The notes: generated from the sequence alone by a model not told the origin. 64,000 nucleotides of DNA from Ruminococcaceae bacterium UBA5406 (GCA_002407675.1 DHNW01000030.1:1-64000); one strand, 5' to 3'. Positions 40,878-50,371 are shown, counted from the first letter of the stretch. Translations and numbers: made by a program.

Positions 40878-43457
40878 TTATCCGAACCGTCTGGCAACCG
40901 CTTTTTCAAGCTCTACAACCGCAAGCGGAATCAAGGATAAAACAGCCACGGTAAACCACTGTGTCCCGTTCAGCGCGGCCGTCTTGAAAATAGCACCAAC
41001 AGGCCGCACAACGATTACCAGCGCCTGAAGAAAAACACAGACAAACGCTGCCCCAATCAGCTTTGGGTTTGTGGAAAGGCCGGAATGGAAAACCGACCGG
41101 CTGGATCGCATATTGAACGTGTGGACAACCTGCGAGAGGCTGAGAACGGCAAACCCCATGGTGCGCCCGATAAACGGATTCCCCGGATCCGCGTCGAAGA
41201 AGACGCGCCCTATACTGTAAGCCACGAGAGACAAAGCACCAATCAGACACCCTTCCACCACAATATTGTAGACCATTCCCCCGGCAAAAATACTTTCGCC
41301 GCGGCGGGTTGGTTTGCGCTCCATAATTTTTTCATCCAGCGGTTCCACCCCCAGCGCAAGAGCCGGAAGCGAATCGGTAACAAGATTAACCCACAGCAGC
41401 TGAATCGCCGCAAGGGGAAGCGGGAGGCGCAGAAGAAACCCTACAAAAACCGCTAAAATTTCTCCGATGTTGCAGCTGATGAGAAAATGGACGGTTTTTT
41501 TGATATTTTCGTAAATTCCCCTACCCTCCCGCACAGCAGAAACAATGGTGGCGAAATTATCGTCGGTTAGGATCATATCGGAAGCCGCTTTGGCAACCTC
41601 CGTTCCGGACATCCCCATAGCGCATCCAATATCAGCCGCCCGAAGCGCCGGGGCATCGTTTACACCGTCTCCCGTCATAGCGACGACTTCACCGCGCGCC
41701 TGATACGCCCGGACAATCCGAACCTTATGCTCCGGTGAAACACGCGCAAACACTGTGTAGCGGTAAATATTGTTCCGCAGCTCATCGTCAGAAAGGCGGT
41801 TCAGTTCTGGTCCCGTGATAATTTCACCGTCATTTTCTGCGATGCCGAGTTCGCTGGCAACGGCTGCCGCCGTTGCGGCGTGATCTCCCGTAATCATTAC
41901 CGGCCGGATTCCGGCCTGCTTACAGAGATTCACGGCTTCTTTGGCTTCCGGTCTTGGCGGGTCTGCCATCCCAATCAGCCCACAGAAAATCATTCCAGTT
42001 TCGAGGTCTTCCTCCCGTTTGGGAAGAATTTGAACGTCCTTGCAGGCAACACCTAAAACGCGAAGAGCCCTGGAAGCCATAAGTTCATTCTGCCTTGGTG
42101 CATCCCTGCAGTTTGTGCAGCGTGCAAAAAGAAGATCCGGTGCCCCTTTGGTTACTACCCGATAGGCTCCCCCCGGTATCCGGTGAACGGTTGTCATCAT
42201 TTTCCGTTCACTGGTAAACGGGATCTCCAAAACACGGGGATATTTCTGCAAATCGGAAGCAATTATGGAAAGAGGAACAGCACGCAGGATGGCGGCTTCG
42301 GTCGGATCGCCGCGGATCTTCTTTCCCTCAATCTCGCAGTTTGTGCATAGAGCAGCAAGGCGAAGCAGTTTATGTCCTCCCGGTGAATCTTTGGGCAGTT
42401 CTCCGTCTGCCCCGCACAGTTCAACGACTGTCATGCGATTTTGGGTCAGGGTCCCCGTTTTGTCGGAACAAATGACACTGGCGCTGCCCAAAGTTTCCAC
42501 CGCAGGCATCCGGCGGACAATTGCACGCTTTGCGGCCATACGGCGCACTCCGATTGCCAGCGTTATGGTTACGACCGCCGGAAGGCCCTCCGGAATCGCG
42601 GCTACCGCAAGGCTGATCGCAATCAGGAACATCTCCAGCGGCTGCACATGCTGGAACAGTCCCATCAGAAAAATCACGAGGCAGATTACCAGGGCACCGA
42701 TCCCGAGGACATGCCCCGTCTGCCCCAGTTTGCGCTGAAGCGGGGTCTGAGGAGCGGACTGGCTTCCGATCAGATGCGCGATATGCCCCACCTGTGTATT
42801 CATGCCCGTCGCTACAACAGTCCCCCGGCCGTGACCCGCGGTAACCGCTGTGGCAGAAAACAGAAGATTGTGCCGGTCACCCAAAGGGGTTGCTTTTGGA
42901 TAAACTTCATCGGCCGTTTTGTAGGCAGAGAGGCTTTCTCCAGTCAAAGCGCTTTCTTCAACTTTAAGATTAACCGCCCCGGTTACGCGCAGGTCAGCAG
43001 GGACAAGGTCGCCGGCTTTCAGCACCACCAGATCGCCCGGCACCAGATGCGCGGCTGGAACAATCTTTTCCTTGCCCTCCCGAATGACCCGCGCCTGCGG
43101 ACTGGAAAGTTTTTTAAGTGCTTCCAGAGCCTTTTCTGCCTTGCTTTCCTGCACCACGCCCGTAATGGCATTGACAACGACAATGGACAGAATAATTATG
43201 GAATCTATGTAGTCCCGATCATGCTGCAAATACGACGTGACAAAAGAAATTCCCGCCGCTATAAGCAGGATTATAACCATAAAATCGGCAAACTGTGCAA
43301 AAAAGCGCGCCAGCAAACTCTTTTTTGGGGGTGAAGCCAGTTCATTGGCACCGCAGTCACGCAGACGCTGTGAAGCCTGCCTTTCGGTCAGCCCAGCGCT
43401 CAGGCTGGTTCCCAGTTTTTTTGCGCAGTCTTCTTTTGACAGGCTCTGCCATTCCAA
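40878..43457 (-). CDS. P-type (P2A) Ca2+-transporting ATPase
   Basis: 859 residues. N-terminal cation ATPase domain (SKEDCAKKLGTSLSAGLTERQASQRL), actuator LTGES, phosphorylation site DKTGTLTQNRMTV, hinge MTGDGVNDAPAL, and ten predicted helices with PEGLPAVVTITLAIG (M4) and NLVTDSLPALALGVEP (M6). The M4/M6 residues match bacterial and PMR1-type calcium pumps. Exports Ca2+ (or Mn2+) using ATP. Monocistronic, divergent from the PAP2 gene. Confidence 0.93.
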   Translation of the reverse strand: MEWQSLSKEDCAKKLGTSLSAGLTERQASQRLRDCGANELASPPKKSLLARFFAQFADFMVIILLIAAGISFVTSYLQHDRDYIDSIIILSIVVVNAITGVVQESKAEKALEALKKLSSPQARVIREGKEKIVPAAHLVPGDLVVLKAGDLVPADLRVTGAVNLKVEESALTGESLSAYKTADEVYPKATPLGDRHNLLFSATAVTAGHGRGTVVATGMNTQVGHIAHLIGSQSAPQTPLQRKLGQTGHVLGIGALVICLVIFLMGLFQHVQPLEMFLIAISLAVAAIPEGLPAVVTITLAIGVRRMAAKRAIVRRMPAVETLGSASVICSDKTGTLTQNRMTVVELCGADGELPKDSPGGHKLLRLAALCTNCEIEGKKIRGDPTEAAILRAVPLSIIASDLQKYPRVLEIPFTSERKMMTTVHRIPGGAYRVVTKGAPDLLFARCTNCRDAPRQNELMASRALRVLGVACKDVQILPKREEDLETGMIFCGLIGMADPPRPEAKEAVNLCKQAGIRPVMITGDHAATAAAVASELGIAENDGEIITGPELNRLSDDELRNNIYRYTVFARVSPEHKVRIVRAYQARGEVVAMTGDGVNDAPALRAADIGCAMGMSGTEVAKAASDMILTDDNFATIVSAVREGRGIYENIKKTVHFLISCNIGEILAVFVGFLLRLPLPLAAIQLLWVNLVTDSLPALALGVEPLDEKIMERKPTRRGESIFAGGMVYNIVVEGCLIGALSLVAYSIGRVFFDADPGNPFIGRTMGFAVLSLSQVVHTFNMRSSRSVFHSGLSTNPKLIGAAFVCVFLQALVIVVRPVGAIFKTAALNGTQWFTVAVLSLIPLAVVELEKAVARRFG

Positions 43458-43489
43458 TCACATCATCCCCTGTTTTTTAATTAAGTATA

Positions 43490-43518
43490 TTCGCAAATGC
43501 GCAAAAATATGGTATAAT
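43490..43518 (+). promoter_or_regulatory. promoter of the PAP2 phosphatase gene
   Basis: TTCGCA (43490-43495), 17 bases, TATAAT (43513-43518), about 30 bases before the start. Confidence 0.65.
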
Positions 43519-43549
43519 AAATTTACAATAACCTGGCGGAGGAAACTAT

Positions 43550-44047
43550 ATGGACGTCGTGATTTTAAATTATATTCAAGATCATTTTCACAATCGGTTC
43601 ACCGATTGTTTCTTTAAATTTTTATCCCGGATGGGAAACGCAGGTGTTGTCTGGCTTGCTTTCGCTTTTTTTCTTGGATTCCGCTGGCACGCCAAGCGAT
43701 TCGCTCTGATGCTCTTCTTTTCAATCGCCCTCGCTCACTTAATCAGTCAGATCCTCAAACCGATTATCGGGCGGCCCAGGCCATTTGTCGCATATCCGGG
43801 CAAGCCCCTGCTGATTCATACTCCCGGAGGATATTCCTGCCCTTCAGGCCACTCTGCCACCTCTTTTGCGGCAGCCACGATCCTGTGCATTGCGGATCGC
43901 CGGCTTGGCTTTATAGCGATTGTACTTGCGTTTTTCATTGCATTTTCCCGAATTTTTCTTTTTGTGCATTATCCATCGGATACGATCGTCGGTTCCATTC
44001 TCGGGGTTCTTTGCGCTGTTTTAATAATCTATTTATACTGTATGTGA
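43550..44047 (+). CDS. PAP2-family membrane phosphatase
   Basis: 165 residues after GGAGGAAA. Four to five membrane helices carry the three phosphatase motifs: KPIIGRPRP (K-x6-RP), PSGHS, and SRIFLFVHYPSDTIVG (SR-x5-H-x3-D). Hydrolyses lipid pyrophosphates such as undecaprenyl pyrophosphate or phosphatidate at the outer face. The exact substrate is not set by sequence. Confidence 0.9.
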   Translation: MDVVILNYIQDHFHNRFTDCFFKFLSRMGNAGVVWLAFAFFLGFRWHAKRFALMLFFSIALAHLISQILKPIIGRPRPFVAYPGKPLLIHTPGGYSCPSGHSATSFAAATILCIADRRLGFIAIVLAFFIAFSRIFLFVHYPSDTIVGSILGVLCAVLIIYLYCM

Positions 44048-44167
44048 GATTTATTTCCGTATAAAATAATTTCGAAAACTGAGGATACAATATCTAAATT
44101 AAACAGTTTTTTTTTCTATACATCTTGTGAATTGGAAAAGATTCTTCCAAAAAGCCCCTTTTTGTAC

Positions 44168-44232
44168 TTGATTATTTCCCATTAATGAATTAACATTATA
44201 TTACAAATTAAATTGTGAAATTAATTCACTAA
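44168..44232 (+). promoter_or_regulatory. promoter with a 12-bp inverted repeat, upstream of the rubredoxin/flavodiiron genes
   Basis: TTGATT (44168-44173), 17 bases, TAACAT (44191-44196). TTAATGAATTAA at 44182-44193 and TTAATTCACTAA at 44221-44232 are inverted copies with one mismatch. The left copy overlaps the -10, suggesting a repressor site. Confidence 0.45.
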
Positions 44233-44249
44233 TTGAGGAGATGTGGAAG

Positions 44250-44513
44250 ATGGTCAAATTCATTGGAAGCGTTGATTTCCCCGGTATTTGTTTAAAATAT
44301 TACGTCTTTGGCAATTACCGGGACGGATATGGAATTCGTATCTGGAAAGAGAGCGGAGAGTGTACCAACCAATATGTTTCACGCAACCTTTTGCAGGTTT
44401 TGAACCTGGCGTGCCAGCTCCAGCGCTGCTCTGTCTTCCCTGCCAATTTATGCGAAATACTGGATGATCTGCGCTGCAGTTGTCTTATGAATTCGGTTGA
44501 CAAAACCGACTGA
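44250..44513 (+). CDS. small conserved hypothetical protein (DUF6514-like)
   Basis: 87 residues from ATG 44250, nine bases after GAGGAG. MVKFIGSVDFPGICLKYYVFGNYRDGYGIRIWKESGE gives paired strands; the C-terminal half is helical with several Cys (LNLACQLQRCSVFPANLCEILDDLRCSC). Resembles small DUF6514-type proteins of Clostridia, with no known function. Upstream of rubredoxin by 63 bases on the same strand and perhaps co-transcribed. Confidence 0.6.
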   Translation: MVKFIGSVDFPGICLKYYVFGNYRDGYGIRIWKESGECTNQYVSRNLLQVLNLACQLQRCSVFPANLCEILDDLRCSCLMNSVDKTD

Positions 44514-44576
44514 TCTTCTTATACTGGAAAAGGAAATGTTCATGAATATAAAATGAGAAGGAGATGCTGGTCTGTC

Positions 44577-44735
44577 ATGAAAAAATATGTTTGTGAAGTC
44601 TGCGGTTATGTATATGATCCTGCCGTAGGCGATCCGGAACACGGGGTAAAACCAGGGACGGATTTCAAGGACTTGCCGGACGACTGGGTCTGCCCGGAAT
44701 GCGGAGCAGGGAAAGACTCATTTTCAGAAGAATAA
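44577..44735 (+). CDS. rubredoxin
   Basis: 52 residues from ATG 44577 (MKKYVCEVCGYVYDPAVGDP) after AAGGAG. Iron ligands C6, C9, C39 and C42 are in the two CxxC loops (CEVC, CPEC), with the usual PGTDFKDLPDDWVCP. A cytoplasmic one-electron carrier. It is 28 bases before the flavodiiron protein it probably reduces, and could also serve the superoxide reductase at 5214. Confidence 0.95.
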   Translation: MKKYVCEVCGYVYDPAVGDPEHGVKPGTDFKDLPDDWVCPECGAGKDSFSEE

Positions 44736-44763
44736 ATCTTGCAAAGGAAGTTTAAACTGGATT

Positions 44764-45960
44764 ATGGGCGCAATTAAACTAAGAGAAAATATTTACTCCG
44801 TCGGCGTTCTGAATCCCGGTCTGCGCGTTTTCGATATTATTATGGAATCGAAGTTTGGGACAAGCTACAATGCATATCTGATCACCGGGAAAAAGAATAT
44901 TCTGATTGACACGGTACATTCGGATTTTTTTGATGAATATCTGAAAAATATTCAGAGTATTATCAGCCTTTCCAAAATTGACTGCCTGATAATGAATCAC
45001 ACAGAACCGGATCATTCCGGAAGTGTGGCGAAACTTTTGGCGCTGAATCCCAATATCACGGTCTACTGCACCATGCATGCTTCAAAGTGCCTGAAACGGA
45101 TTACAAACCGTGATTTCAAATGTGTTGTGGTTAAACAGGGTGACCAACTAGACTACGGAGATGGCTCTCTGGAATTCATCATTGCTCCACTCCTGCACTG
45201 GCCAGATTCCATGTTCACATGGATGCCGCAGCAAAAGACCTTGTTTACCTGCGATTTTCTGGGCTGCCATTACTGTGAACCCACCATGATGGACACAACG
45301 ATCCATTACCCGGAAAAATATTGGGATGAGTTTTCATATTATTATCAGGGAATTTTCGGGCCATTCAAGCCCTATGTTTTGTCTGGCCTGGAAAAAATCA
45401 AAGAGTTGCCGGCTCAGCTGGTATGCCCAAGTCACGGACCCTGCCTGACAGAAAACATTGAAAAATGTAAAGCGCTGTACCGCAAATGGAGTACGCCGGC
45501 GGCACATCCCAAAAAGCTGGTTGGCATTTTCTACGCCTCCGCTTACGGATATACCCGCAGACTTGCAGAGGCTGCCCGGGATGCACTTTCGGAAAAAAGC
45601 GATCTGGACGTCCGCGTGGATGATATTGTATCCACACCCTTTGACGAAACTGTTTCGCTGATCAATTCAGCGGACGCCGTTTTGACCGGATCCTGCACCA
45701 TCAACCGCGATGCGCCGAAAATTGTGTGGGATATGCTGGCCAGTGTGGATGCCATCAATACTCATGGCCGGCCGGCAGGAGCCTTTGGTTCCTATGGCTG
45801 GAGCGGCGAAGCGGTTCCCATGATGAAAGACCGGCTGCAGCACTTGAAATTCAAATTTATCGGCGATGGTCTGCGTGTTAATTTTATGCCCACAGAAGAT
45901 GATCTTTCGGCTATGAAGACTTACGCGGAAGAAGTTGCATCCAATATAAAACGGAACTGA
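44764..45960 (+). CDS. fprA: flavodiiron protein (A-type flavoprotein, O2/NO reductase)
   Basis: 398 residues. The N-terminal MBL-like diiron domain has H79, E81, D83 and H84 in NHTEPDHSGS, then LLHWPDSMFTW and FTCDFLGCHYC. The C-terminal flavodoxin domain starts near residue 255 (VGIFYASAYGYTRRLAEAARDAL) and includes GSYGWSGEAVP. Reduces oxygen to water, or NO to N2O, using rubredoxin electrons. Forms a pair with the rubredoxin upstream and ends at a perfect terminator. Confidence 0.94.
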   Translation: MGAIKLRENIYSVGVLNPGLRVFDIIMESKFGTSYNAYLITGKKNILIDTVHSDFFDEYLKNIQSIISLSKIDCLIMNHTEPDHSGSVAKLLALNPNITVYCTMHASKCLKRITNRDFKCVVVKQGDQLDYGDGSLEFIIAPLLHWPDSMFTWMPQQKTLFTCDFLGCHYCEPTMMDTTIHYPEKYWDEFSYYYQGIFGPFKPYVLSGLEKIKELPAQLVCPSHGPCLTENIEKCKALYRKWSTPAAHPKKLVGIFYASAYGYTRRLAEAARDALSEKSDLDVRVDDIVSTPFDETVSLINSADAVLTGSCTINRDAPKIVWDMLASVDAINTHGRPAGAFGSYGWSGEAVPMMKDRLQHLKFKFIGDGLRVNFMPTEDDLSAMKTYAEEVASNIKRN

Positions 45961-45989
45961 AAATATTTTCGATTCTCTGGAATATGTGT

Positions 45990-46025
45990 GCGGGAGGCCA
46001 GGATTTTAAAATCCTGGCCTCCCGC
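45990..46025. terminator. perfect 36-bp palindromic terminator
   Basis: Two 18-base arms (GCGGGAGGCCAGGATTTT and its exact complement) with no central spacer, followed by ATTTTCTATTT. Lies between convergent fprA and the ABC permease gene. Confidence 0.85.
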
Positions 46026-46077
46026 ATTTTCTATTTGGGAGATTTCTCCTTTTCATGACTGACTTACAGCCAAAACT

Positions 46078-47964
46078 TTAACGAGTCTGATCCTTTTCTT
46101 CCCACTTTTTCAGGATGCGATACGCGGAGCTATTTGTATCGTAAATTGAATAGCTTCCTTCATACAAGTTGATCTTTCCTTTGTACCCGCCAACCAATAT
46201 CTTCAGGCGGCTGTCTTTTACCGGTATTTGATCACGAAATGTAAGTTTAAACTCCACAAGCAGATTGTTTTCTTCCTCAGAAGAATAATTTATTTTGTTT
46301 TCCGAAAAATCCTGTTTCAGAGCTGAGAAAAGCTCTTCTTTTTCCGTTTCATCGGTTATCGCGGTGGTCTGACCGGTCTTTTCATCGGCGGGAAGCTGGA
46401 AAGTCATACTGGCGACATCCTCCGGATCTACATAAAAAATTGCATCGCGCCCACTTTTGTAATCTGTCAAATCTGCGATTTTCTTTATAATACTTTTCAT
46501 TCTTGACGTGTGTTCCGGCTGCGCCTGAAAATCATAATACTTATATATCCGCTGAAAGGTTTTACCGTTTTTCAGGTGATAAGTGAAGGTGGTCTCACAT
46601 CCGCAGTTACCTTTCAGCCGATAGGGATATCCCTCTTTCCGGTATAAATCTACAATGTCCTTATGAACACTGACGGCCTTTTGGATATCGGCTGGTTTTG
46701 TTAAAACCGGCGCAATCTGTGCAATGGACTGACCACTCTGGCTGTACACCTCCTGGCAGCCAAATCCACTGACTTCGCTGTTATACCCCGATTGAATCAC
46801 GACGCTGGCAACATCATCTGCATTTGGCATACGAGTATCATAACCAAAGAAACCTGTCGCCAAAATTCCGTAAAAGGCGAAGAAAAACGCTGCATATATT
46901 CCATACCATGCCATGCTTTTTTTCATATTCCGGAAACCGCGGGAATACAGCGCTTCCACCACCACATGGGCCAAAATGGAACCAATAAACACACCAAGAT
47001 AAAACAGAATGCCTCCGTTCGGATCCATCAGCAAACCGAGGCCAAAACCGCCGACAGCCGTAATCAAAAAGCGGATAACCATTTTGGGAATCCGAAAAGC
47101 AAATGTGTCTTCCGCCGATTCACTCTTGCGCCTTTGGTACAGCCGCACAGAACCCACCAGCATAAGAACTGTAAGTAAAATCCACCATACAAGGTAGAAC
47201 GTGGGATACAGTGACGATGTTGTCATATCACTCTCCATGAATGGCAGAAAGGGCGCCGCAAACGGAGCCAGCAGCGTAACAATGGTAAGATTGTCACCCA
47301 AATCAATATGAACCCCCGGCAGGATAACCTGAATATAATTAAAAATACATAAAATAAAAAGCGGATATCCGATATTCACACCCACAATGGAAATCATCGT
47401 ATCAAAAGTTGTTCCGCTGCATACAGCCATAAGCACGGAAAAAGTAAACGCCGATGTACCCATCAGCAGCACCCACAAAAATTTTGGTGCCAAGCCTGCA
47501 AACGTCCCCGCAATACCATACGCCTGTGCAATAATACCCAAAGCCACAAAGCAAATCAGCAGCGGAGCAAACAAAACCGTCAGCCCGGTGCACCAGCGCC
47601 CTAAGAGCAGCGGAGCCCGCCCAACCGGAAGGGAATGGAACAGATCGACACTGCGCTTTTTCTGCATATATCCAAATAGAGTGACGCAAAGGATCAGCGC
47701 AAAAAGCAAAATAAGCGGTACAGTTGTCAGCGAAAGCAGCGTATTGAATAAATGCGTAAAATCATTGGCAAGAGTTTGTACCGACAAACTTTCGCCGGAC
47801 GCAGAATTCTTCCAGTTCGATAAAGAAATCATACAGCTGACCGGCAGTGACACAAACATGAGGGCTGTCAGGAGAAAGAGCATTCCTTTGTTCTTTTTCA
47901 TCGTCCAGAAATACGTCTGTTTCCATTCCGATCCACGGCTACGCAAGGATGTTGTCGATATCAT
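46078..47964 (-). CDS. ABC transporter permease with large extracytoplasmic C-terminal domain
   Basis: 628 residues from ATG 47964, eight bases after GGAGG and inside the end of the ATPase gene (26-base overlap). About ten membrane segments span residues ~25-420 (MLFLLTALMFVSLPVSCMISL, LFALILCVTLFGYMQ and so on). A soluble region of ~200 residues follows (VASVVIQSGYNSEVSGFGCQEVYSQ to the end). This layout fits ABC-2 type permeases of GntR/YtrA-controlled exporters in Clostridia. Substrate unknown; peptide antibiotic or cell-wall stress related in known relatives. Confidence 0.8.
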   Translation of the reverse strand: MISTTSLRSRGSEWKQTYFWTMKKNKGMLFLLTALMFVSLPVSCMISLSNWKNSASGESLSVQTLANDFTHLFNTLLSLTTVPLILLFALILCVTLFGYMQKKRSVDLFHSLPVGRAPLLLGRWCTGLTVLFAPLLICFVALGIIAQAYGIAGTFAGLAPKFLWVLLMGTSAFTFSVLMAVCSGTTFDTMISIVGVNIGYPLFILCIFNYIQVILPGVHIDLGDNLTIVTLLAPFAAPFLPFMESDMTTSSLYPTFYLVWWILLTVLMLVGSVRLYQRRKSESAEDTFAFRIPKMVIRFLITAVGGFGLGLLMDPNGGILFYLGVFIGSILAHVVVEALYSRGFRNMKKSMAWYGIYAAFFFAFYGILATGFFGYDTRMPNADDVASVVIQSGYNSEVSGFGCQEVYSQSGQSIAQIAPVLTKPADIQKAVSVHKDIVDLYRKEGYPYRLKGNCGCETTFTYHLKNGKTFQRIYKYYDFQAQPEHTSRMKSIIKKIADLTDYKSGRDAIFYVDPEDVASMTFQLPADEKTGQTTAITDETEKEELFSALKQDFSENKINYSSEEENNLLVEFKLTFRDQIPVKDSRLKILVGGYKGKINLYEGSYSIYDTNSSAYRILKKWEEKDQTR

Positions 47965-48841
47965 AACCAACTGCCTCCATTTCACAGATAAAGATTTCTT
48001 CCAGCGTAAGCGGAAGGACCTCCGAAAATACCGGATGGAACGAATTGACTTTTTGCAGGACTTCTTCGCGTCCTGCGCGCGCAACCAGGCTGACCAGCGA
48101 CCCGTGTGTTTCCCATTTAACGATATTTAGCGGCGCGAACGCTTCCTCGCCCGGTATATTCGGTTTAAATGCAGCCTGAACCTTGCAGATACCAAGTTTC
48201 AGTTCATCAATATCTTTTTCAAACAGGACCCCTCCCTTATGGAACAGGCCGATATGGTCACAAAAATCCTCCAGTTCGCGCAGATTATGAGACGCAATAA
48301 TTACCGTCATTTTTCGGCTGGAAACCTCGTCGGAAATCAGCCTCTTCAGCAACTGACGCATTACAGGGTCAAGGCCGTCGAAAATTTCGTCCATCAAAAG
48401 ATAATCCGGCCGGGCAGAAAGTGCGCAGATCAGCGCCGCCTGCCGCTGCATCCCTTTCGACATGGTGGAAATTTTCTTCTTAGCACCGATCGGAAAAATC
48501 CGGTTCAGTTTCTGAAACATGCTCCAATCCCACCGGGGATAAATTCTGGACAAAAATGTCCCCATCTCCAAGGGAGTTGACTGCGGTATAAAATATGGAT
48601 AATCGGGAATAAAGCAAATCCGCCCTTTAATCCGAGAATTTTCAAATGTCGGTTCACCGTCTACTAAAAGTTCGCCTCCATCCGGCCGGTAAACCCCTGC
48701 TAATGTGCGTAAAAATGTGGATTTTCCGGCACCGTTGGAACCGACGAGACCAAAAATTGATCCGCCGTCAATGGAAAACGACATGTGATCCAATGCCGCT
48801 TTGCACCCAAAGGTCTTTACAAGTTCTTTCGCTTTGATCAT
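47939..48841 (-). CDS. ABC transporter ATP-binding protein
   Basis: 300 residues. Walker A GSNGAGKST (~34-42), a signature region with MSKGMQRQAALICALS in place of LSGGQ, Walker B YLLMDEIFDGLDP, and H-loop IASHNLRE. The C-terminal ~75 residues are accessory. Its ATG overlaps the GntR stop by four bases. Energises the permease encoded next. Confidence 0.92.
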   Translation of the reverse strand: MIKAKELVKTFGCKAALDHMSFSIDGGSIFGLVGSNGAGKSTFLRTLAGVYRPDGGELLVDGEPTFENSRIKGRICFIPDYPYFIPQSTPLEMGTFLSRIYPRWDWSMFQKLNRIFPIGAKKKISTMSKGMQRQAALICALSARPDYLLMDEIFDGLDPVMRQLLKRLISDEVSSRKMTVIIASHNLRELEDFCDHIGLFHKGGVLFEKDIDELKLGICKVQAAFKPNIPGEEAFAPLNIVKWETHGSLVSLVARAGREEVLQKVNSFHPVFSEVLPLTLEEIFICEMEAVGYDIDNILA

Positions 48842-49215
48842 TCTGGTTCTCCCCTTTCCTGAAATACGGCTGTTACCTGTTCTAGGATCTCTTCACGGGT
48901 GATCCCGCAGCCGACTGCGCTCCGGACAGCCTCCCGGAGTCTTTCTTCAATCAATTTCTTCTGCCGTTCCAGTGCCGTGACATCGTTTGAAATAAACGAC
49001 CCCTTCCCGGGCAGGGAACCAATAATCCCATCCCGTTCCAGCATAGCGTAGGCTTTTTGCACCGTGTTCGGATTGACCCCCAGCTGCTGGGCAAGCAAAC
49101 GCACACTGGGCAGCGGCTCTCCCTTTTTTAGCACCCCGGTGGCGGCCATCTGAGTAATAGATTGGTACAACTGCTCATAGATGGGCTGTCTGTTCGTATA
49201 ATCCAGCGAAAACAA
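48838..49215 (-). CDS. GntR-family (YtrA subfamily) regulator
   Basis: About 125 residues. I favour TTG 49215 (MFSLDYTNRQPIYEQLYQSI), which follows AGGTGAGAGG; a TTG at 49233 is upstream of that site. The winged helix is at residues ~10-75 (GEPLPSVRLLAQQLGVNPNTVQKAYAMLERDGIIGSLPGKGSF). The short C-terminal helical part is that of the YtrA subfamily, which represses its own ABC operon. First gene of the GntR-ATPase-permease operon. Confidence 0.88.
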   Translation of the reverse strand: MFSLDYTNRQPIYEQLYQSITQMAATGVLKKGEPLPSVRLLAQQLGVNPNTVQKAYAMLERDGIIGSLPGKGSFISNDVTALERQKKLIEERLREAVRSAVGCGITREEILEQVTAVFQERGEPE

Positions 49216-49244
49216 TTCCCTCTCACCTCGCAAGTCTGTATTTA

Positions 49245-49299
49245 CTGTATTATTTTAATTAGTACAGATAAAGTATATCATCTTTACGCACTTTGTCAA
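49245..49299 (-). promoter_or_regulatory. GntR-ABC operon promoter with operator dyad
   Basis: Minus strand TTGACA (49294-49299), 16 bases, TATACT (49272-49277). Just downstream, CTGTA..TTA / TAATT..TACAG at 49245-49267 is an imperfect 23-bp dyad, the likely autorepression site. Confidence 0.65.
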
Positions 49300-49318
49300 T
49301 CCTTGCAGGGGCGTTTGT

Positions 49319-50371
49319 TTACTTTTCCAGCTTTTTTTGTGTGCTTCGCTTGAAATATCTGTTCCCAAAATAAGCAAAAATACCTCCGAACAAGATATTA
49401 AAATAATAAGTTATGATGCGCCACAGCAAAACAGCCGGCCAGATAGAAGACTTAAAGTAAGGCCCAAAGAACAAGTAAAAGCAGCTTTCTGCTCCGCCGG
49501 TAGAGCCCGGGAGCGGAACAAAAGCCGAGACCATTGCCACAAAAACCTGGGCGGCTATCATGGTGGTAACATGCGCGCCGCGCAGATTAAAGCTGCGGTA
49601 AATAAAATATGGAATCAGGCTGTTCAGTGTAATCTGCGCCAAAGTAAGCCCTGCGGCAGACAGATAGAGTTGCACGGAATTTCCCATTATCTTGGTCGCA
49701 TCATGAAACAGCTGAAGCTCATTGTGAATTTTTTGGTAACGCTCCTCCGGGTGGCGGCACAGCTTCACCTTATGCAGAAGGTGAATTACCGCCCGAAGAA
49801 TTCGATCCGTCAGTCTTTCGCTGATCATAAATAAAAAAACAGTCGCGATAAAAATGCTGTTGGCAAACAAGCCCAGCACGGTAATAAAAGAAAAATTACT
49901 GACATTTGTCTGAAAATAATGCAGTTTGGCAATGACCATAATAAGAGCATAAAATACCATGACGATTTGATATACAATCGTTTTAACCACTGCAACAGAA
50001 CATGCCACGCCGGTCTCCATTCCCATGCTGTGCATTGTATAAATCTGCATCGGCTGTCCTCCCGTGGCAGACGGAGTTATGGCACTGTATAAAAGGCCCG
50101 TCATCCCTACTGTAAATGACTGCTGAAAATTCCAGTTTTTGTGAAGGTGCCGGCAGATAATATGCAAAGTAGCGGCTTCCAGCAACCAACAAGCGCCGGC
50201 AGCCGCCAAAGCCAAAATGAACCATCCCAATTGCAGCGTGGAGAGGATTTTTCCGATCGTCTCTACCCCATTGTTTGAAAATAAAAAGTAAAGCAGAAAT
50301 CCTGCTGAAAAAGCTAGAGTTAAAAAAACAAACAATTTTTTTCCAAAACTGCTTTTTGCTTTGCTTGACAT
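49319..50371 (-). CDS. LPG synthase/flippase-type (UPF0104) membrane protein
   Basis: 350 residues with about eight membrane helices. Landmarks of the family: ATLHIICRHLH, MTGLLYSAITPSATGGQPMQIYTMHSMGM, FVPLPGSTGGAESCFYLFFG. These proteins are the membrane half of MprF or stand-alone glycolipid flippases. No C-terminal synthase domain is present here. The ribosome site GGAGATG is before ATG 50371. Substrate unknown. Confidence 0.85.
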   Translation of the reverse strand: MSSKAKSSFGKKLFVFLTLAFSAGFLLYFLFSNNGVETIGKILSTLQLGWFILALAAAGACWLLEAATLHIICRHLHKNWNFQQSFTVGMTGLLYSAITPSATGGQPMQIYTMHSMGMETGVACSVAVVKTIVYQIVMVFYALIMVIAKLHYFQTNVSNFSFITVLGLFANSIFIATVFLFMISERLTDRILRAVIHLLHKVKLCRHPEERYQKIHNELQLFHDATKIMGNSVQLYLSAAGLTLAQITLNSLIPYFIYRSFNLRGAHVTTMIAAQVFVAMVSAFVPLPGSTGGAESCFYLFFGPYFKSSIWPAVLLWRIITYYFNILFGGIFAYFGNRYFKRSTQKKLEK

